Translations under genes and position numbers: made by a program
The notes under the pieces: generated by a model
Databases searched by the model: none
Told to the model about the DNA's origin: nothing
The model's input: the letters and a program-made list of their open reading frames with translations, nothing else
Shown here: piece by piece, positions 8,655 through 17,003 of the stretch
Numbering within the stretch: position 1 is the first letter of the stretch
Layout: each line of letters opens with the position of its first letter
Origin: AP-15 sp036008325
Lineage (GTDB): Bacteria > Pseudomonadota > Alphaproteobacteria > ATCC43930 > CGMCC-115725
Length of the DNA: 40,280 nt
NCBI GenBank assembly: GCA_036008325.1
Contig: DASYNW010000034.1
Span: 1 to 40,280 of the forward strand
Reading direction: 5' to 3'

Positions 8655-9718
8655 TTGATCCTCCCTGTGGTCTGTTTGGCAAAAGATTGCCGGGCGCGGG
8701 CCAGCCGCCCACCCAGGAGCCGGGCAAAGCCGGCCGCACCCGACGGCATGACAAAGATCACCAGCAGCAGTATGACGCCATAAATCGCCCCGGACAGCCC
8801 GGTCGAGACGCGCTCGGCGAGATTGGGCACAAACAGCACGAAGACGCCGCCGACGAGGCTCCCCGGGATCGAGCCGACGCCGCCGACCACGAGCCCGACC
8901 AGGAACGACACCGACAGCAGAAACGGGAAGCTGTCGGGTCCGACGAACTGGATCACGATCGCGCCGAGCGCACCGGCAACCCCGGTATAAAAAGCGCTGA
9001 CGCCAAAGGTCAGGGTTTTGTAGAGCGGGAGATTGATGCCCATCGCCGCGGCGGCGGTCGGGTGGTCGCGGATCGCCATGATTGCCCGCCCGGTGCGGCT
9101 GTTGACCAGGCTCGTCGCTCCGGCAAACATTACCAGCAGCACCAAGAGGGTGAAGTAATAGAGCCACTGATCAGGGTTGAGCGGCACCCCCGGCGGCGGA
9201 TCGGGTTTCATCAGGGCAATCCCCTGCACCCCGCCGGTCAGCGGCTCGAGCGGCTGGAACTTCAGGATCTGCGGCAGCGCCACGGCGAGCGCAAAGGTCG
9301 CCAGCGCCAGATAGATCCCTTGCAGCCGCAATGCCGGCAGCCCGAACAGAAAGCCGACGACAAAGCAGACCGCACCGGCGCACGGCAATGTCCAATAATA
9401 GTCGACGTTGTAGTTCATCAGAATTGCGGTCGTGTAGGCGCCGATCCCGTAAAACGCGCTGTGCCCGAGCGAGAATTGGCCGTTGAACCCGGTCAGAAGA
9501 TTGAGGCCGAGGATCGCCAGCCCGTAGACCATGACCAGGGTCAGCTGGAAGGTGATGAAGTTCTGCGTCACCAGCGGGGCCGCCAGCGCCACGATCAGGG
9601 TGGCGCCGATGGCCAATTGGCGCGCCCCTGGGCGCAGGATCGAAGCGCCGGCCGAGGTCGCGACCGCGGGCCGGGGTCGACCCTCTAGGGCGATCGTTTC
9701 GGGCTCGGGCACGGTCAT
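8651..9718 (-). CDS. livM: Branched-chain amino acid/amide ABC transporter permease LivM
   Basis: 355 residues, polytopic inner-membrane protein. After a short hydrophilic N-terminus it shows about nine hydrophobic segments and the LivM hallmarks GLNLLTGFNGQFSLGHSAFYGIGAYT (here from ~residue 73), LRLQGIYLALATFALA and RTGRAIMAIRDHPTAAAAMG, the last being the cytoplasmic coupling region contacting the ATPases. It overlaps livH upstream and the binding-protein gene downstream by 4 nt each, which indicates one transcript and coupled translation. I took the ATG at 9718; an extension of the frame into livH is a GC-rich artefact. Confidence 0.93.
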   Translation of the reverse strand: MTVPEPETIALEGRPRPAVATSAGASILRPGARQLAIGATLIVALAAPLVTQNFITFQLTLVMVYGLAILGLNLLTGFNGQFSLGHSAFYGIGAYTTAILMNYNVDYYWTLPCAGAVCFVVGFLFGLPALRLQGIYLALATFALAVALPQILKFQPLEPLTGGVQGIALMKPDPPPGVPLNPDQWLYYFTLLVLLVMFAGATSLVNSRTGRAIMAIRDHPTAAAAMGINLPLYKTLTFGVSAFYTGVAGALGAIVIQFVGPDSFPFLLSVSFLVGLVVGGVGSIPGSLVGGVFVLFVPNLAERVSTGLSGAIYGVILLLVIFVMPSGAAGFARLLGGRLARARQSFAKQTTGRIK

Positions 9719-10593
9719 ACCCGGCTCACCGTGACCCGGCCGAACAGCCCCGCCGGCCGCACCATCAGCACGGCGACGATCAGCACGAGCGCGATCGTCA
9801 GTTTCAGCTCGTGCCCGACATAGGGGATGAAAGTGCCGGCGAGGTTCTCGACGACGCCGACGGCAAAGCCGCCGATGACCGCTCCACCGGGGCTCGACAG
9901 CCCGCCCAGCACCGCACCGGCAAAGCCGTAGAGCAATACCCCCAGCATCATGTTGGGCTCGAGAAAGACGACGGGTGCGATCAGCATCCCGGCGACCGCG
10001 CCGATCGCCGTCGACATGCCCCAGCCGAGCGCCACCATCCAGCCGACGCGGATGCCGACGAGGCGGGCCGATTGCGGGTTGGCCGCCGCCGCGCGCATCG
10101 CCAGCCCCAGCCGCGAGCCGCGGAAGAACAGATAGAGCAACGCCAGCATCACCAGGGTGACCGCGATCATGCCGGCTTGATGGGTGCTGATCAAGCTGCT
10201 GCCGAACAGCGGCCGGCTGCCGAACGGGCTCGGGAAAGTCTTGATGTTGAAATCCCAGATTTCGCCGTCGGCGCTGTTGAGGATGCTGAACAGCGCGATG
10301 AACGCCACCAATTGGCTCAGGATCGGCGCGTTGCGGATCGGCCGGAACAGGATGCGCTCGATCGCGACGCCGCCCAAAAACGACGCCGCCACGGTGATCG
10401 CGAACGCCGCCCAGTAGGGCCAGCCCCACTGGATCATCTGCCAGGCGAAAAAGGTCGAGAACGTCGCCATCTCGCCCTGGGCGAAATTGAGATGGTCGAT
10501 CGCCTGGTAGATCATCACCACGGCGAGCGCCATCGCCGCATAGATGGCTCCGGTGGCGAGGCCGGCCAGCACTTGCTGCAGCAGCTGCTCCAT
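9715..10593 (-). CDS. livH: Branched-chain amino acid/amide ABC transporter permease LivH
   Basis: 292 residues, inner-membrane permease partner of LivM. The start MEQLLQQVLAGLATGAIYAA and the following ALAVVMIYQAIDHLNFAQGE are the standard LivH opening. The LGLAMRAAAANPQSARLVGI segment is the EAA-like loop that docks on the LivF/LivG ATPases. About eight hydrophobic segments follow the family pattern. It begins 8 nt after the livF stop and its last 4 nt overlap livM. Confidence 0.94.
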   Translation of the reverse strand: MEQLLQQVLAGLATGAIYAAMALAVVMIYQAIDHLNFAQGEMATFSTFFAWQMIQWGWPYWAAFAITVAASFLGGVAIERILFRPIRNAPILSQLVAFIALFSILNSADGEIWDFNIKTFPSPFGSRPLFGSSLISTHQAGMIAVTLVMLALLYLFFRGSRLGLAMRAAAANPQSARLVGIRVGWMVALGWGMSTAIGAVAGMLIAPVVFLEPNMMLGVLLYGFAGAVLGGLSSPGGAVIGGFAVGVVENLAGTFIPYVGHELKLTIALVLIVAVLMVRPAGLFGRVTVSRV

Positions 10594-10601
10594 CGCTGCT
10601 T

Positions 10602-11309
10602 TTAATACCCCAGATACGAGCGGCGCACCGCCTCGTCCTTGGCGATTTCGCGGGCCGCGCCGGCCATGACGATGCGCCCGGTTTCGAGCAGATAAGCCTC
10701 CTCGGCAAGGTCGAGCGCGAGCGCCGCGTTCTGCTCGACGATCAGCATCGCCACCCGGCGCCGCTGGTTGAGCCGCCGCAGAATGCCGAACAGCTCGGCG
10801 ACGATCAGCGGGGCGAGCCCAAAGGACGGCTCATCGAGCAGCAGCAGGCGCGGCCGCAGCATCAATGCCCGCCCGACCGCCAGCATCTGCTGCTCGCCGC
10901 CGCTCAAGGTCCCGGCCTGTTGGCGCCGCCGTTCCTTGAGCCGAGGGAATTCGCCATAGACCTCCTCGATATCAGCGGCGATCCCGGCGCGGTCGCGCCG
11001 CGCCATCGCGCCCAATTGTAAATTCTCCTCGACGGTCATGCGGGTGAAGGTGCCGCGTCCCTCCGGCACATGGGCGATCCCCAGCCGGGCGATGGTCTCG
11101 GTGGCGCGCCCGGCGATCGGCTTGCCGTCAAAGGCGATCTCGCCGCTGATCCGCACCATCCCGCACAGCGCCCGCAGGGTGGTCGTCTTGCCGGCGCCGT
11201 TGGCGCCGAGCAGGGTGACGATCCCGCCCTCCTCGATCGCGAAGCCGATGTCGTGCAGCGCCTGGCTCTGGCCGTAAAAGGCGCACAGCCCGCGCACTTC
11301 CAGCATCAT
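10602..11309 (-). CDS. livF: Branched-chain amino acid/amide ABC transporter ATP-binding protein LivF
   Basis: 235 residues. ATPase of the Liv importer. Walker A is GANGAGKTT (~residues 36-44), the signature is LSGGEQQML, Walker B is LLLLDEPSFGLAP, and VEQNAALAL carries the LivF-type H-loop replacement. The C-terminal SYLGY ending is typical. I chose the tandem ATGs at 11306-11309, placing MLEVRGLCAFYGQSQAL at the N-terminus; the frame remains open to 11390 but that part lies in REP-containing spacer. Unlike the other operon members it is separated from livG by 251 nt with a REP palindrome, so the two ATPase genes may be expressed at different levels. Confidence 0.94.
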   Translation of the reverse strand: MMLEVRGLCAFYGQSQALHDIGFAIEEGGIVTLLGANGAGKTTTLRALCGMVRISGEIAFDGKPIAGRATETIARLGIAHVPEGRGTFTRMTVEENLQLGAMARRDRAGIAADIEEVYGEFPRLKERRRQQAGTLSGGEQQMLAVGRALMLRPRLLLLDEPSFGLAPLIVAELFGILRRLNQRRRVAMLIVEQNAALALDLAEEAYLLETGRIVMAGAAREIAKDEAVRRSYLGY

Positions 11310-11368
11310 CGCGCAGGCCTCGGCGGCGGCGGGCTCATCCCGGCCCCTCTTTTTCTCCTCGTCTTCAC

Positions 11369-11448
11369 CGGGCGTGTCCCGGTGATCCACGCCTCACTTC
11401 GACCCCGACCGGGGCAGGTGGATGGCCGGAACAAATCCGGCCATGACA
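11369..11448. repeat. REP-type palindromic element between livG and livF
   Basis: Two arms form nested stems. The left has CCGGG-CGTGT-CCCGG followed by ATCCAC; the right has GTGGAT followed by GGCCGG-AACAAA-TCCGGCC and ATGAC. Read on the minus strand the right arm is nearly the same as the first arm of the element at 20038. Translated, it gives the MAGFVPAIH string often seen in alphaproteobacterial intergenic repeats. Confidence 0.75.
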
Positions 11449-11560
11449 GCTTGAGAGGGAGCGAACATTCTGAGTGCCCGGAGACCGCGGCCATGACGAG
11501 TTTTCCCAGGGCTGACAGCATCATTGAAAGGAGCGCCGCGGGTCATGGGCTGCTCATCGG

Positions 11561-12355
11561 TCAGGCGGCGGCTTCGGAGTTGCCGAGATAGGCGCGGATC
11601 ACCGCCTCGTCCCGCTGCACCGCGGCGGGCGTCCCTTCGGCGATCTTGCGGCCGAAATCGAGCGCCACAACCGTGTCGGAAACCGACATGACCAAATTCA
11701 TGTGGTGCTCGACCAGCAGTACCGTCAGCCGCTCCTCGTCGCGCAGCCGGCGGATCAGCCCGCCCAATTCGGCGACCGCCTCGTGGTTGAGGCCGCCGGC
11801 GGGCTCGTCGAGCAGCAGCAGCCTCGGTTTCGCGGCCAGCGCGCGGGCGAGTTCGACCCGCTTCTTGGTGCCGAGCGGCAGGCCCTCGGGCAGCTCGTGT
11901 GCCACCGCGCGCAGATCGAGGAGATCGAGCAGCCGCCACGCGCTCGCCTCCAGCGCCCGCTCCCGGCGCCGCACCCAGGGCAAATGCAGGGTGTCGCTGA
12001 GGAAATCGCTGCGGCTCGTCGAATGACCGCCGACCCGCACATTGTCCAGCACGGAGAGCTGCGGGAACAGGGCCAGGTTCTGGAAGGTGCGCGAGATGCC
12101 GAGCGCCGCAATGCGGTGCGCCGGCCGGCCGAGCAGCGAGGTTCCGGCAAAGCGGATATCGCCGCTCCCAGGCGTGTAGAGGCGGCTGAGGCAATTGAAC
12201 AGGGTCGTCTTGCCGGCGCCATTGGGGCCGATCAGCCCGAGAATACGGCCTTCTTCGAGATCGAACGAGACGCCGTCGAGCGCCACGATGCCGCCAAACC
12301 GCACCACGATCTGGCGGATTTCGAGCAGGCTGATGCCGGGCCCGCGCCCGGTCAT
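11561..12355 (-). CDS. livG: Branched-chain amino acid/amide ABC transporter ATP-binding protein LivG
   Basis: 264 residues. Second ATPase of the importer. Walker A is GPNGAGKTT (~42-50). LivG-specific features are GISRTFQNLALFPQLSVLDN after the Q-loop region, the atypical signature LPLGTKKRVELARAL in place of a full LSGGQ, Walker B LLLLDEPAGGLN, and VEHHMNLVMSVSD with the switch histidine. The ATG at 12355 gives MTGRGPGISLLEI; an ATG at 12397 would add 14 residues with no family similarity. It is the first gene of the liv run, so the promoter should lie in the 12356-12597 gap, where I see no convincing -35/-10 pair. Confidence 0.93.
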   Translation of the reverse strand: MTGRGPGISLLEIRQIVVRFGGIVALDGVSFDLEEGRILGLIGPNGAGKTTLFNCLSRLYTPGSGDIRFAGTSLLGRPAHRIAALGISRTFQNLALFPQLSVLDNVRVGGHSTSRSDFLSDTLHLPWVRRRERALEASAWRLLDLLDLRAVAHELPEGLPLGTKKRVELARALAAKPRLLLLDEPAGGLNHEAVAELGGLIRRLRDEERLTVLLVEHHMNLVMSVSDTVVALDFGRKIAEGTPAAVQRDEAVIRAYLGNSEAAA

Positions 12356-12597
12356 CGGCAATGGCGAGACAGCCGGACATCGCCGCCCGACCTGCACCGG
12401 ACGCCGCCCACGCGCTTACTCCTCCATTCGCTCAACGCCGGATATGGCTCGCCGGCGAACCTGCCGGGCTGCGGCTGCGGCGTCAAGCGGTCAGAGCGCC
12501 GGGAAAAGCCGGCGAGCCCGGCTTGCCGCCGGCACGCCCGCCGCATAGCTTGGGCCGTCGGTTGGCCCGGCCCAAATCTGGTTTTATCGGGTGTCGG

Positions 12598-13506
12598 ATG
12601 CCCATGAGCTTTGACCCGCAGGCGGTGCGCGCGTTCGAGCATGCCGGCTGGCAGCAGGCGGCGCTGCACTACGCGGCAACCTTCGCCCATGCGACCGTCG
12701 GCTTTGTCGATGCCCTGCTCGATGCCGCCCGGATCGAAGCCGGGGCTCGGATCGAAAGCGCGGCGCGGGTCCTCGACCTCGCTTGCGGAACAGGTGTGGT
12801 CAGCGCGGCGGCCGCCGGGCGCCGGGCGCAGCCGGTGGGCCTCGACTTCGCCGCCGCGATGCTGGACATGGCGCGCGCCGCGCATCCCGGAATTCGTTGC
12901 GTGGAAGCCGACGCCGAGGCGCTGCCGTTTGCCGGTGCCTCGTTCGACGCCGCCGTTTCGAATTTCGGCGTTCACCATTTCCCCGATCCGGTCCGGGCCT
13001 TGACGGAAGCCCGGCGGGTATTGCGGCCCGGCGGCCGGATCGCGTTCACCAGCTGGGCCGCACCGGCCGAAAACATCGCCTGGCGGCTGCTGTTCGACGC
13101 GATCGGCGCGCATGGCGACCCGCACGCGGCAACGACGCCGCTATCGGGCGGCGGTCTGCGCACCCCGGCGGATCTGCTGCGGGTGCTCGATGCGGCCGGC
13201 TTTGCCGAAGCCGAGGCGCACCGGGTTTCGGGCGAGTGGCGCTTTGCCGCGGCCGGGGATCTGCTCGAAGGGTTTCGCCGTGGCACCGCACGCACCGCGG
13301 CGCTGATCGAGGCGCAGCCGGCTGCGGCATTGCCGGCGATCGCGGCCGCTATCGCGCGGGATCTCGGGGCCTTTCGCTGCGCCGAGGGCTATGCCGTTCC
13401 GACCGTCGCGATCCTCGGTTTGGGCGCGCGGCCCTGTCTGGCCGAGCTAACGAACGATGAGCCGCCGCAGTGCGGCTACGCCACCGAGAATGGCGAAAGT
13501 CTGTAA
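12598..13506 (+). CDS. Class I SAM-dependent methyltransferase
   Basis: 302 residues. Rossmann-fold methyltransferase of the Methyltransf_11/UbiE-like group. Motif I is VLDLACGTGVVSA (~58-70), with GLDFAAAMLDMARAA next, then ADAEALPFAGASFDAAVSNF (motif II/III region, with the acidic D) and EARRVLRPGGRIAFTSW. The substrate is unknown; small-molecule methylation is most common in this group. Two closely spaced ATGs (12598 and 12604) are both possible starts. The last 60 nt overlap the convergent DUF1640-like gene, and the corresponding ~20-residue tail looks unlike the family, so the stop may have been lost and extended. Confidence 0.85.
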   Translation: MPMSFDPQAVRAFEHAGWQQAALHYAATFAHATVGFVDALLDAARIEAGARIESAARVLDLACGTGVVSAAAAGRRAQPVGLDFAAAMLDMARAAHPGIRCVEADAEALPFAGASFDAAVSNFGVHHFPDPVRALTEARRVLRPGGRIAFTSWAAPAENIAWRLLFDAIGAHGDPHAATTPLSGGGLRTPADLLRVLDAAGFAEAEAHRVSGEWRFAAAGDLLEGFRRGTARTAALIEAQPAAALPAIAAAIARDLGAFRCAEGYAVPTVAILGLGARPCLAELTNDEPPQCGYATENGESL

Positions 13507-13740
13507 GCCAACGGTTCCGAACATCCATTTCAGGATTTCGGCGCGCGCCTCGGCGATCTTGGCCTCCAACCGGGCGGTTGCCTCACCGAGCCGCAAATCG
13601 AGATATTCTCGCGTCACAACGGCGTCGCCGATCGTTTCCGCGATAGCGCTGGCGATTTCCTGCGCCTGGCGGCGGCCCGGTAGTCCCGCCGCTTCGAGCC
13701 GCTGCGCCAGCTTCAGGGTATCGAACGCGACCGCACCCAT
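13447..13740 (-). CDS. DUF1640-like coiled-coil protein with C-terminal membrane segment (copy 1)
   Basis: 97 residues. Layout: an N-terminal FDTLKLAQRLEAAGLPGRRQAQ that resembles the start of the DUF1640/CCDC90-like family, a central coiled coil (REYLDLRLGEATARLEAKIA), then a hydrophobic helix (~residues 72-88, VGLQTFAILGGVAAL) as membrane anchor. The family's mitochondrial relative is associated with the calcium uniporter regulator MCUR1; bacterial members have no established role. A second member with the same layout lies at 17930-18283 in this window. Its 3' end overlaps the methyltransferase gene by 60 nt on the opposite strand. Confidence 0.7.
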   Translation of the reverse strand: MGAVAFDTLKLAQRLEAAGLPGRRQAQEIASAIAETIGDAVVTREYLDLRLGEATARLEAKIAEARAEILKWMFGTVGLQTFAILGGVAALRRLIVR

Positions 13741-13783
13741 CGCTCAGATTTACGCCCAGAACAGCGATCCGAACACAAGCGGC

Positions 13784-15055
13784 TCAACGCCGGAACACCG
13801 CGACGAGCTCGAGATGAGGGGTCCACACGAACTGGTCGACCGGCGCCACCCGTTCGAGGCGGAAGCCGCCGGCGACCAGACGGGCGGCGTCGCGGGCGAA
13901 TGTCGCCGGGTTGCAGGAGACGGCGACGACGGTCTCGATCGCCGCCGCGGCGAGCGCTGCCGCCTGGCGTGCGGCGCCGACGCGCGGCGGGTCGAACACC
14001 GCGGCCCGATAGGGGGCGAGCGCCTCCGGCAAGAGCGGGTCGCGGGCGAGATCGCGGCGCTCGACTGAGAGGCCGGGCACCCCGACGGCCGCGCGGGCGA
14101 GGGCCGCCGCCGCGCCCGCGTCGCCCTCGACCGCGTGCACCCTCCCGCCGCGAGCGAGGGCCAAGGCGAAGCTGCCGAGCCCGGCATAGAGATCGAGCCC
14201 CGGCCGGCCGGGGCCGATGCCGCGCACGACTTCCTCGACGAGAACGCTCTCGGCGGCTTGGCTCGCCTGGACAAAGGCGCCGGGCGGAAACGGCACGGCA
14301 ACCCCCGAGTTCATTACCCGCACCGGGCGGCGCTCGACGACCAAATTCTGATGCGCTCGCGACCGCCACACGATGCGGGCGAGATCGCATTCCTCGCCGA
14401 GCCGCGCCAGCGCTTCGAGCGCGCCGAGGCCGGGCGGTGCGGCATTTTCGAACAGCAGATCGATCCCGCTGTCGGTGCGGGTCAGGGTCGCCTCGGCCGC
14501 GCCGCCCGGCGGAAGCAGATCGGGAATGAGACGGCGCAACGGGCCGACCAGCGCGAACAAAGTCGGCTCCAGCACCAGGCATTCGCGCAGATCGACGAGG
14601 TCGTGACGGAACCGCAGGCGATACCCGACGCGAGCAGGCTGTCTGGGGTCACGCGGCCGGAGGAGACCCAGACGCGCCCGGCGCCGGGCCGGCGCCACCA
14701 CCCGCAGCTCCTCGATGGCGCCGCTGTCAATGCCCACGCGATCGAGCGCGTTGGTGAGGCCGGCGAGCTTTGTCCTGCGGTAGAGATCGCGATCGAGATG
14801 TTGCAGGGCGCATCCGCCGCAATGCCCGAAATGGCGACAGGGTGGCGGGACGCGCCCACTGCCGGGGGCGATAAGCTCGATCACCCGGCCTTCGTATCCG
14901 GCGCCGCGGCGCCGCCCGAGATGGGTACGCACCCGGTCGCCCGGTACTGTGAACGGCACGAAGACCGGCTCGCCCCGCCATGACGCCACCCCGTCGCCGC
15001 CGGCGCCGAGCCGCTCGACCGCCAATTCCACGACTTCGCCTTCGGCTGACCGCAT
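13784..15055 (-). CDS. TrmA/RumA-family 23S rRNA (uracil-5)-methyltransferase-like protein (RlmD/RlmC type)
   Basis: 423 residues. Expected to put a methyl group on C5 of a uridine in rRNA or tRNA. An N-terminal TRAM-type beta domain (~1-60) is followed by an iron-sulfur motif C73-x5-C79-x2-C82 with a fourth cysteine at C159 (LRECLVLEP). The methyltransferase domain has DLYAGLGSFALALA (SAM motif I), FDPPRVGA, and the catalytic VSCNPATFARD with nucleophile C381. I chose the ATG at 15055, which has an AAGG-type ribosome site, over one at 15076. The sequence between them is a near copy of the start (MRSGEGR then MRSAEGE), so the start may have been duplicated. Which uridine is modified cannot be told. 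Confidence 0.87.
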   Translation of the reverse strand: MRSAEGEVVELAVERLGAGGDGVASWRGEPVFVPFTVPGDRVRTHLGRRRGAGYEGRVIELIAPGSGRVPPPCRHFGHCGGCALQHLDRDLYRRTKLAGLTNALDRVGIDSGAIEELRVVAPARRRARLGLLRPRDPRQPARVGYRLRFRHDLVDLRECLVLEPTLFALVGPLRRLIPDLLPPGGAAEATLTRTDSGIDLLFENAAPPGLGALEALARLGEECDLARIVWRSRAHQNLVVERRPVRVMNSGVAVPFPPGAFVQASQAAESVLVEEVVRGIGPGRPGLDLYAGLGSFALALARGGRVHAVEGDAGAAAALARAAVGVPGLSVERRDLARDPLLPEALAPYRAAVFDPPRVGAARQAAALAAAAIETVVAVSCNPATFARDAARLVAGGFRLERVAPVDQFVWTPHLELVAVFRR

Positions 15056-15076
15056 TCTGCCTTCGCCCGACCGCAT
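15034..15076. repeat. Short tandem duplication at the start of the RNA methyltransferase gene
   Basis: On the minus strand ATGCGGTCGGGCGAAGGC is followed directly by the near copy ATGCGGTCAGCCGAAGGC. Each copy supplies an in-frame ATG (15076 and 15055). Confidence 0.6.
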
Positions 15077-15410
15077 TGTGATCAAGTTCTGCGCCCAGAG
15101 ATACCGCCGCCGGCAGCGGGGAGGAGATCCCCCGGCGCCGCCTATGACCGAAATCATGTCGAGGATGGGACCGGGGTCCATACATCTTCGGCGCGGGGGC
15201 AGAGATCTGCGATGTATCCATGGTTCTATTGGAGCGGGGTAACTCTGATGGTCGTCTGGACCGTGTTCTCCGCCTACAACGCGTTGCACGGGATGTGACG
15301 GCCGGCATGTGACGCCTGGAAGGGAAAGGCCGGACAAAAATCCGCTGCCGCCGCCCCGGTGCCTGGCCTATGATGGCGCATCCGGGAAATCAGCGCGCGG
15401 GTGCATCCTG
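15077..15410. other. 334-nt divergent intergenic region
   Basis: It separates the RNA methyltransferase gene from mmsA and should hold both promoters, but I see no clear sigma-70 pair. ATACATC (15180-15186) and GATGTAT (15211-15217) form a 7-bp inverted repeat with a ~24-nt loop. A possible 28-codon gene occupies 15212-15298. Confidence 0.5.
15212..15298 (+). CDS. Possible small single-pass membrane peptide (28 residues)
   Basis: An open frame from ATG at 15212 to TGA at 15296. It starts MYPWFYWSG, continues through a hydrophobic TLMVVWTVFSA core and ends YNALHGM. The composition is strikingly aromatic (3 Trp, 3 Tyr, 2 Phe in 28) and hydrophobic with almost no charge, as in small membrane-complex subunits. 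A GGGGGCAG stretch lies about 12 nt upstream, a rather long ribosome-site spacing. I do not recognise the family. It ends 112 nt before mmsA on the same strand. It could be a chance frame; conservation would decide. Confidence 0.35.
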   Translation: MYPWFYWSGVTLMVVWTVFSAYNALHGM

Positions 15411-16904
15411 ATGAGCGACATCCACCATTACGTCGGCGGCAAGCCGGTCGACGGGTCGAGCGGCCGCTGGGGCGACGTCTACAACCCGGCCACCGGCGAA
15501 AAGATCCGCCGGGTCGCCTTCGCCAGCGCCGCCGAGGTCGACCGGGCTGTGCAGGCCGCGACGGCCGCATTTCCGGGCTGGGCCGCGACAACGCCGCTCA
15601 GCCGCGCGCGAATCCTGTTCAAGTTCCTCGAATTGCTGCACCGCGATCGCGACGCGCTGGCCCGCGCGATTTCGGAAGAGCACGGCAAGATTTTCTCCGA
15701 CGCCCAGGGCGAGATCGACCGCGGCGTCGAGGTCGTCGAGTTCGCCTGCGGCATCCCGCATCTCTTAAAGGGCGAGTTTACCGAGCAGGTTGGCCGCGGC
15801 ATCGACAGCTGGTCGGTGCGCCAGCCCTTGGGGGTGTGCGCGGGCATCACGCCCTTCAACTTTCCGGCGATGGTGCCGATGTGGATGTTTCCGATGGCGC
15901 TCGCTTGCGGCAACAGCTTTATCTTGAAGCCGTCGGAGCGCGACCCCTCGGCCGGCCTGCGCATCGCCGAGCTGTTGACCGAGGCCGGGCTGCCGCCCGG
16001 CGTCTTCAACGTCGTTAACGGCGACAAGGAGGCGGTCGACGCGATCCTCGAGCATCCGGGGATCGCCGCCGTCAGCTTTGTCGGCTCGACCGCGATCGCC
16101 GAACACATCTATGGGACCGCCGCTGCCGCCGGCAAGCGGGTGCAGGCTTTGGGCGGCGCCAAGAACCACATGGTGGTGATGCCCGACGCCGACCTCGATC
16201 AGGCGACCGACGCGCTGATGGGTGCGGCCTATGGCGCGGCCGGCGAGCGCTGCATGGCGGTGTCGGTCGCGGTCGCGGTCGGCGGGATCGGCGACAAGCT
16301 GATGGACAAGCTGGTGCCGCGGGTGCGCGCGCTCAAAATTGGCCCCGGCACCGATCCCGAAGCCGAGATGGGGCCGCTCGTCACCCGCCAGCACCTCGAC
16401 CGGGTGAGCTCCTATATCGATCTCGGCGTCAAGGAGGGCGCCAAGCTCGCGGTCGACGGCCGCGGCCTCAAATTGCAGGGCTATGAGAACGGCTTTTTTG
16501 TCGGCGGCTGCGTGTTCGACGACGTGAAGCCCGAGATGCGCATCTACAAGGAGGAGATCTTCGGGCCGGTGCTGTCGGTCGTACGCAGCCCCGATTTCGA
16601 CACCGCCACAAGGCTCGTGAGCGAGCACGAATACGGCAATGGTGCGGCGATCTTCACCCGCGACGGCGACGCCGCGCGCGAATTCGCCAGCCGCGTGCAG
16701 ATCGGCATGATCGGCATCAACGTGCCGATCCCGGTGCCGATGGCGTTTCACAGCTTTGGCGGCTGGAAGCGCTCGCTGTTCGGCGACATGGCTGTGTACG
16801 GCCCCGAGGGCGTGCGGTTTTACACGCGCCTCAAGACGACGACCGCGCGCTGGCCGACCGGCATCCGCGCCGGCGCCGAATACGTGATGCCGACGATGCG
16901 CTGA
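15411..16904 (+). CDS. mmsA: Methylmalonate-semialdehyde dehydrogenase (CoA-acylating)
   Basis: 497 residues, the usual length for MmsA/IolA. It oxidises methylmalonate semialdehyde (or malonate semialdehyde) with NAD and CoA to propionyl-CoA (or acetyl-CoA) and CO2, in valine, thymine or myo-inositol breakdown. Visible features are ITPFNFPAMVPMWMFP with the oxyanion N149, FVGSTAIAEHIY, the family-specific GGAKNHMVVMPDADLD, and the nucleophile C281 in AAGERCMAVS. The C-terminal KRSLFGDMAVYGPEGVRFYTR is also typical. ATG 15411 starts MSDIHHYVGGK as in relatives; the frame is open upstream to 15309 without similarity. No other valine or inositol genes are adjacent, so the in vivo pathway is inferred. 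Confidence 0.93.
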   Translation: MSDIHHYVGGKPVDGSSGRWGDVYNPATGEKIRRVAFASAAEVDRAVQAATAAFPGWAATTPLSRARILFKFLELLHRDRDALARAISEEHGKIFSDAQGEIDRGVEVVEFACGIPHLLKGEFTEQVGRGIDSWSVRQPLGVCAGITPFNFPAMVPMWMFPMALACGNSFILKPSERDPSAGLRIAELLTEAGLPPGVFNVVNGDKEAVDAILEHPGIAAVSFVGSTAIAEHIYGTAAAAGKRVQALGGAKNHMVVMPDADLDQATDALMGAAYGAAGERCMAVSVAVAVGGIGDKLMDKLVPRVRALKIGPGTDPEAEMGPLVTRQHLDRVSSYIDLGVKEGAKLAVDGRGLKLQGYENGFFVGGCVFDDVKPEMRIYKEEIFGPVLSVVRSPDFDTATRLVSEHEYGNGAAIFTRDGDAAREFASRVQIGMIGINVPIPVPMAFHSFGGWKRSLFGDMAVYGPEGVRFYTRLKTTTARWPTGIRAGAEYVMPTMR

Positions 16905-17003
16905 GCCCCGCCTGTTACGCGCGACTGCCGGTGAGCCCGTGGCTGGCGCGGTGGTCAAGGGCTGGTATATTGCACCAACCCCCAGCTTGCGAGGAACCCG
17001 CCA

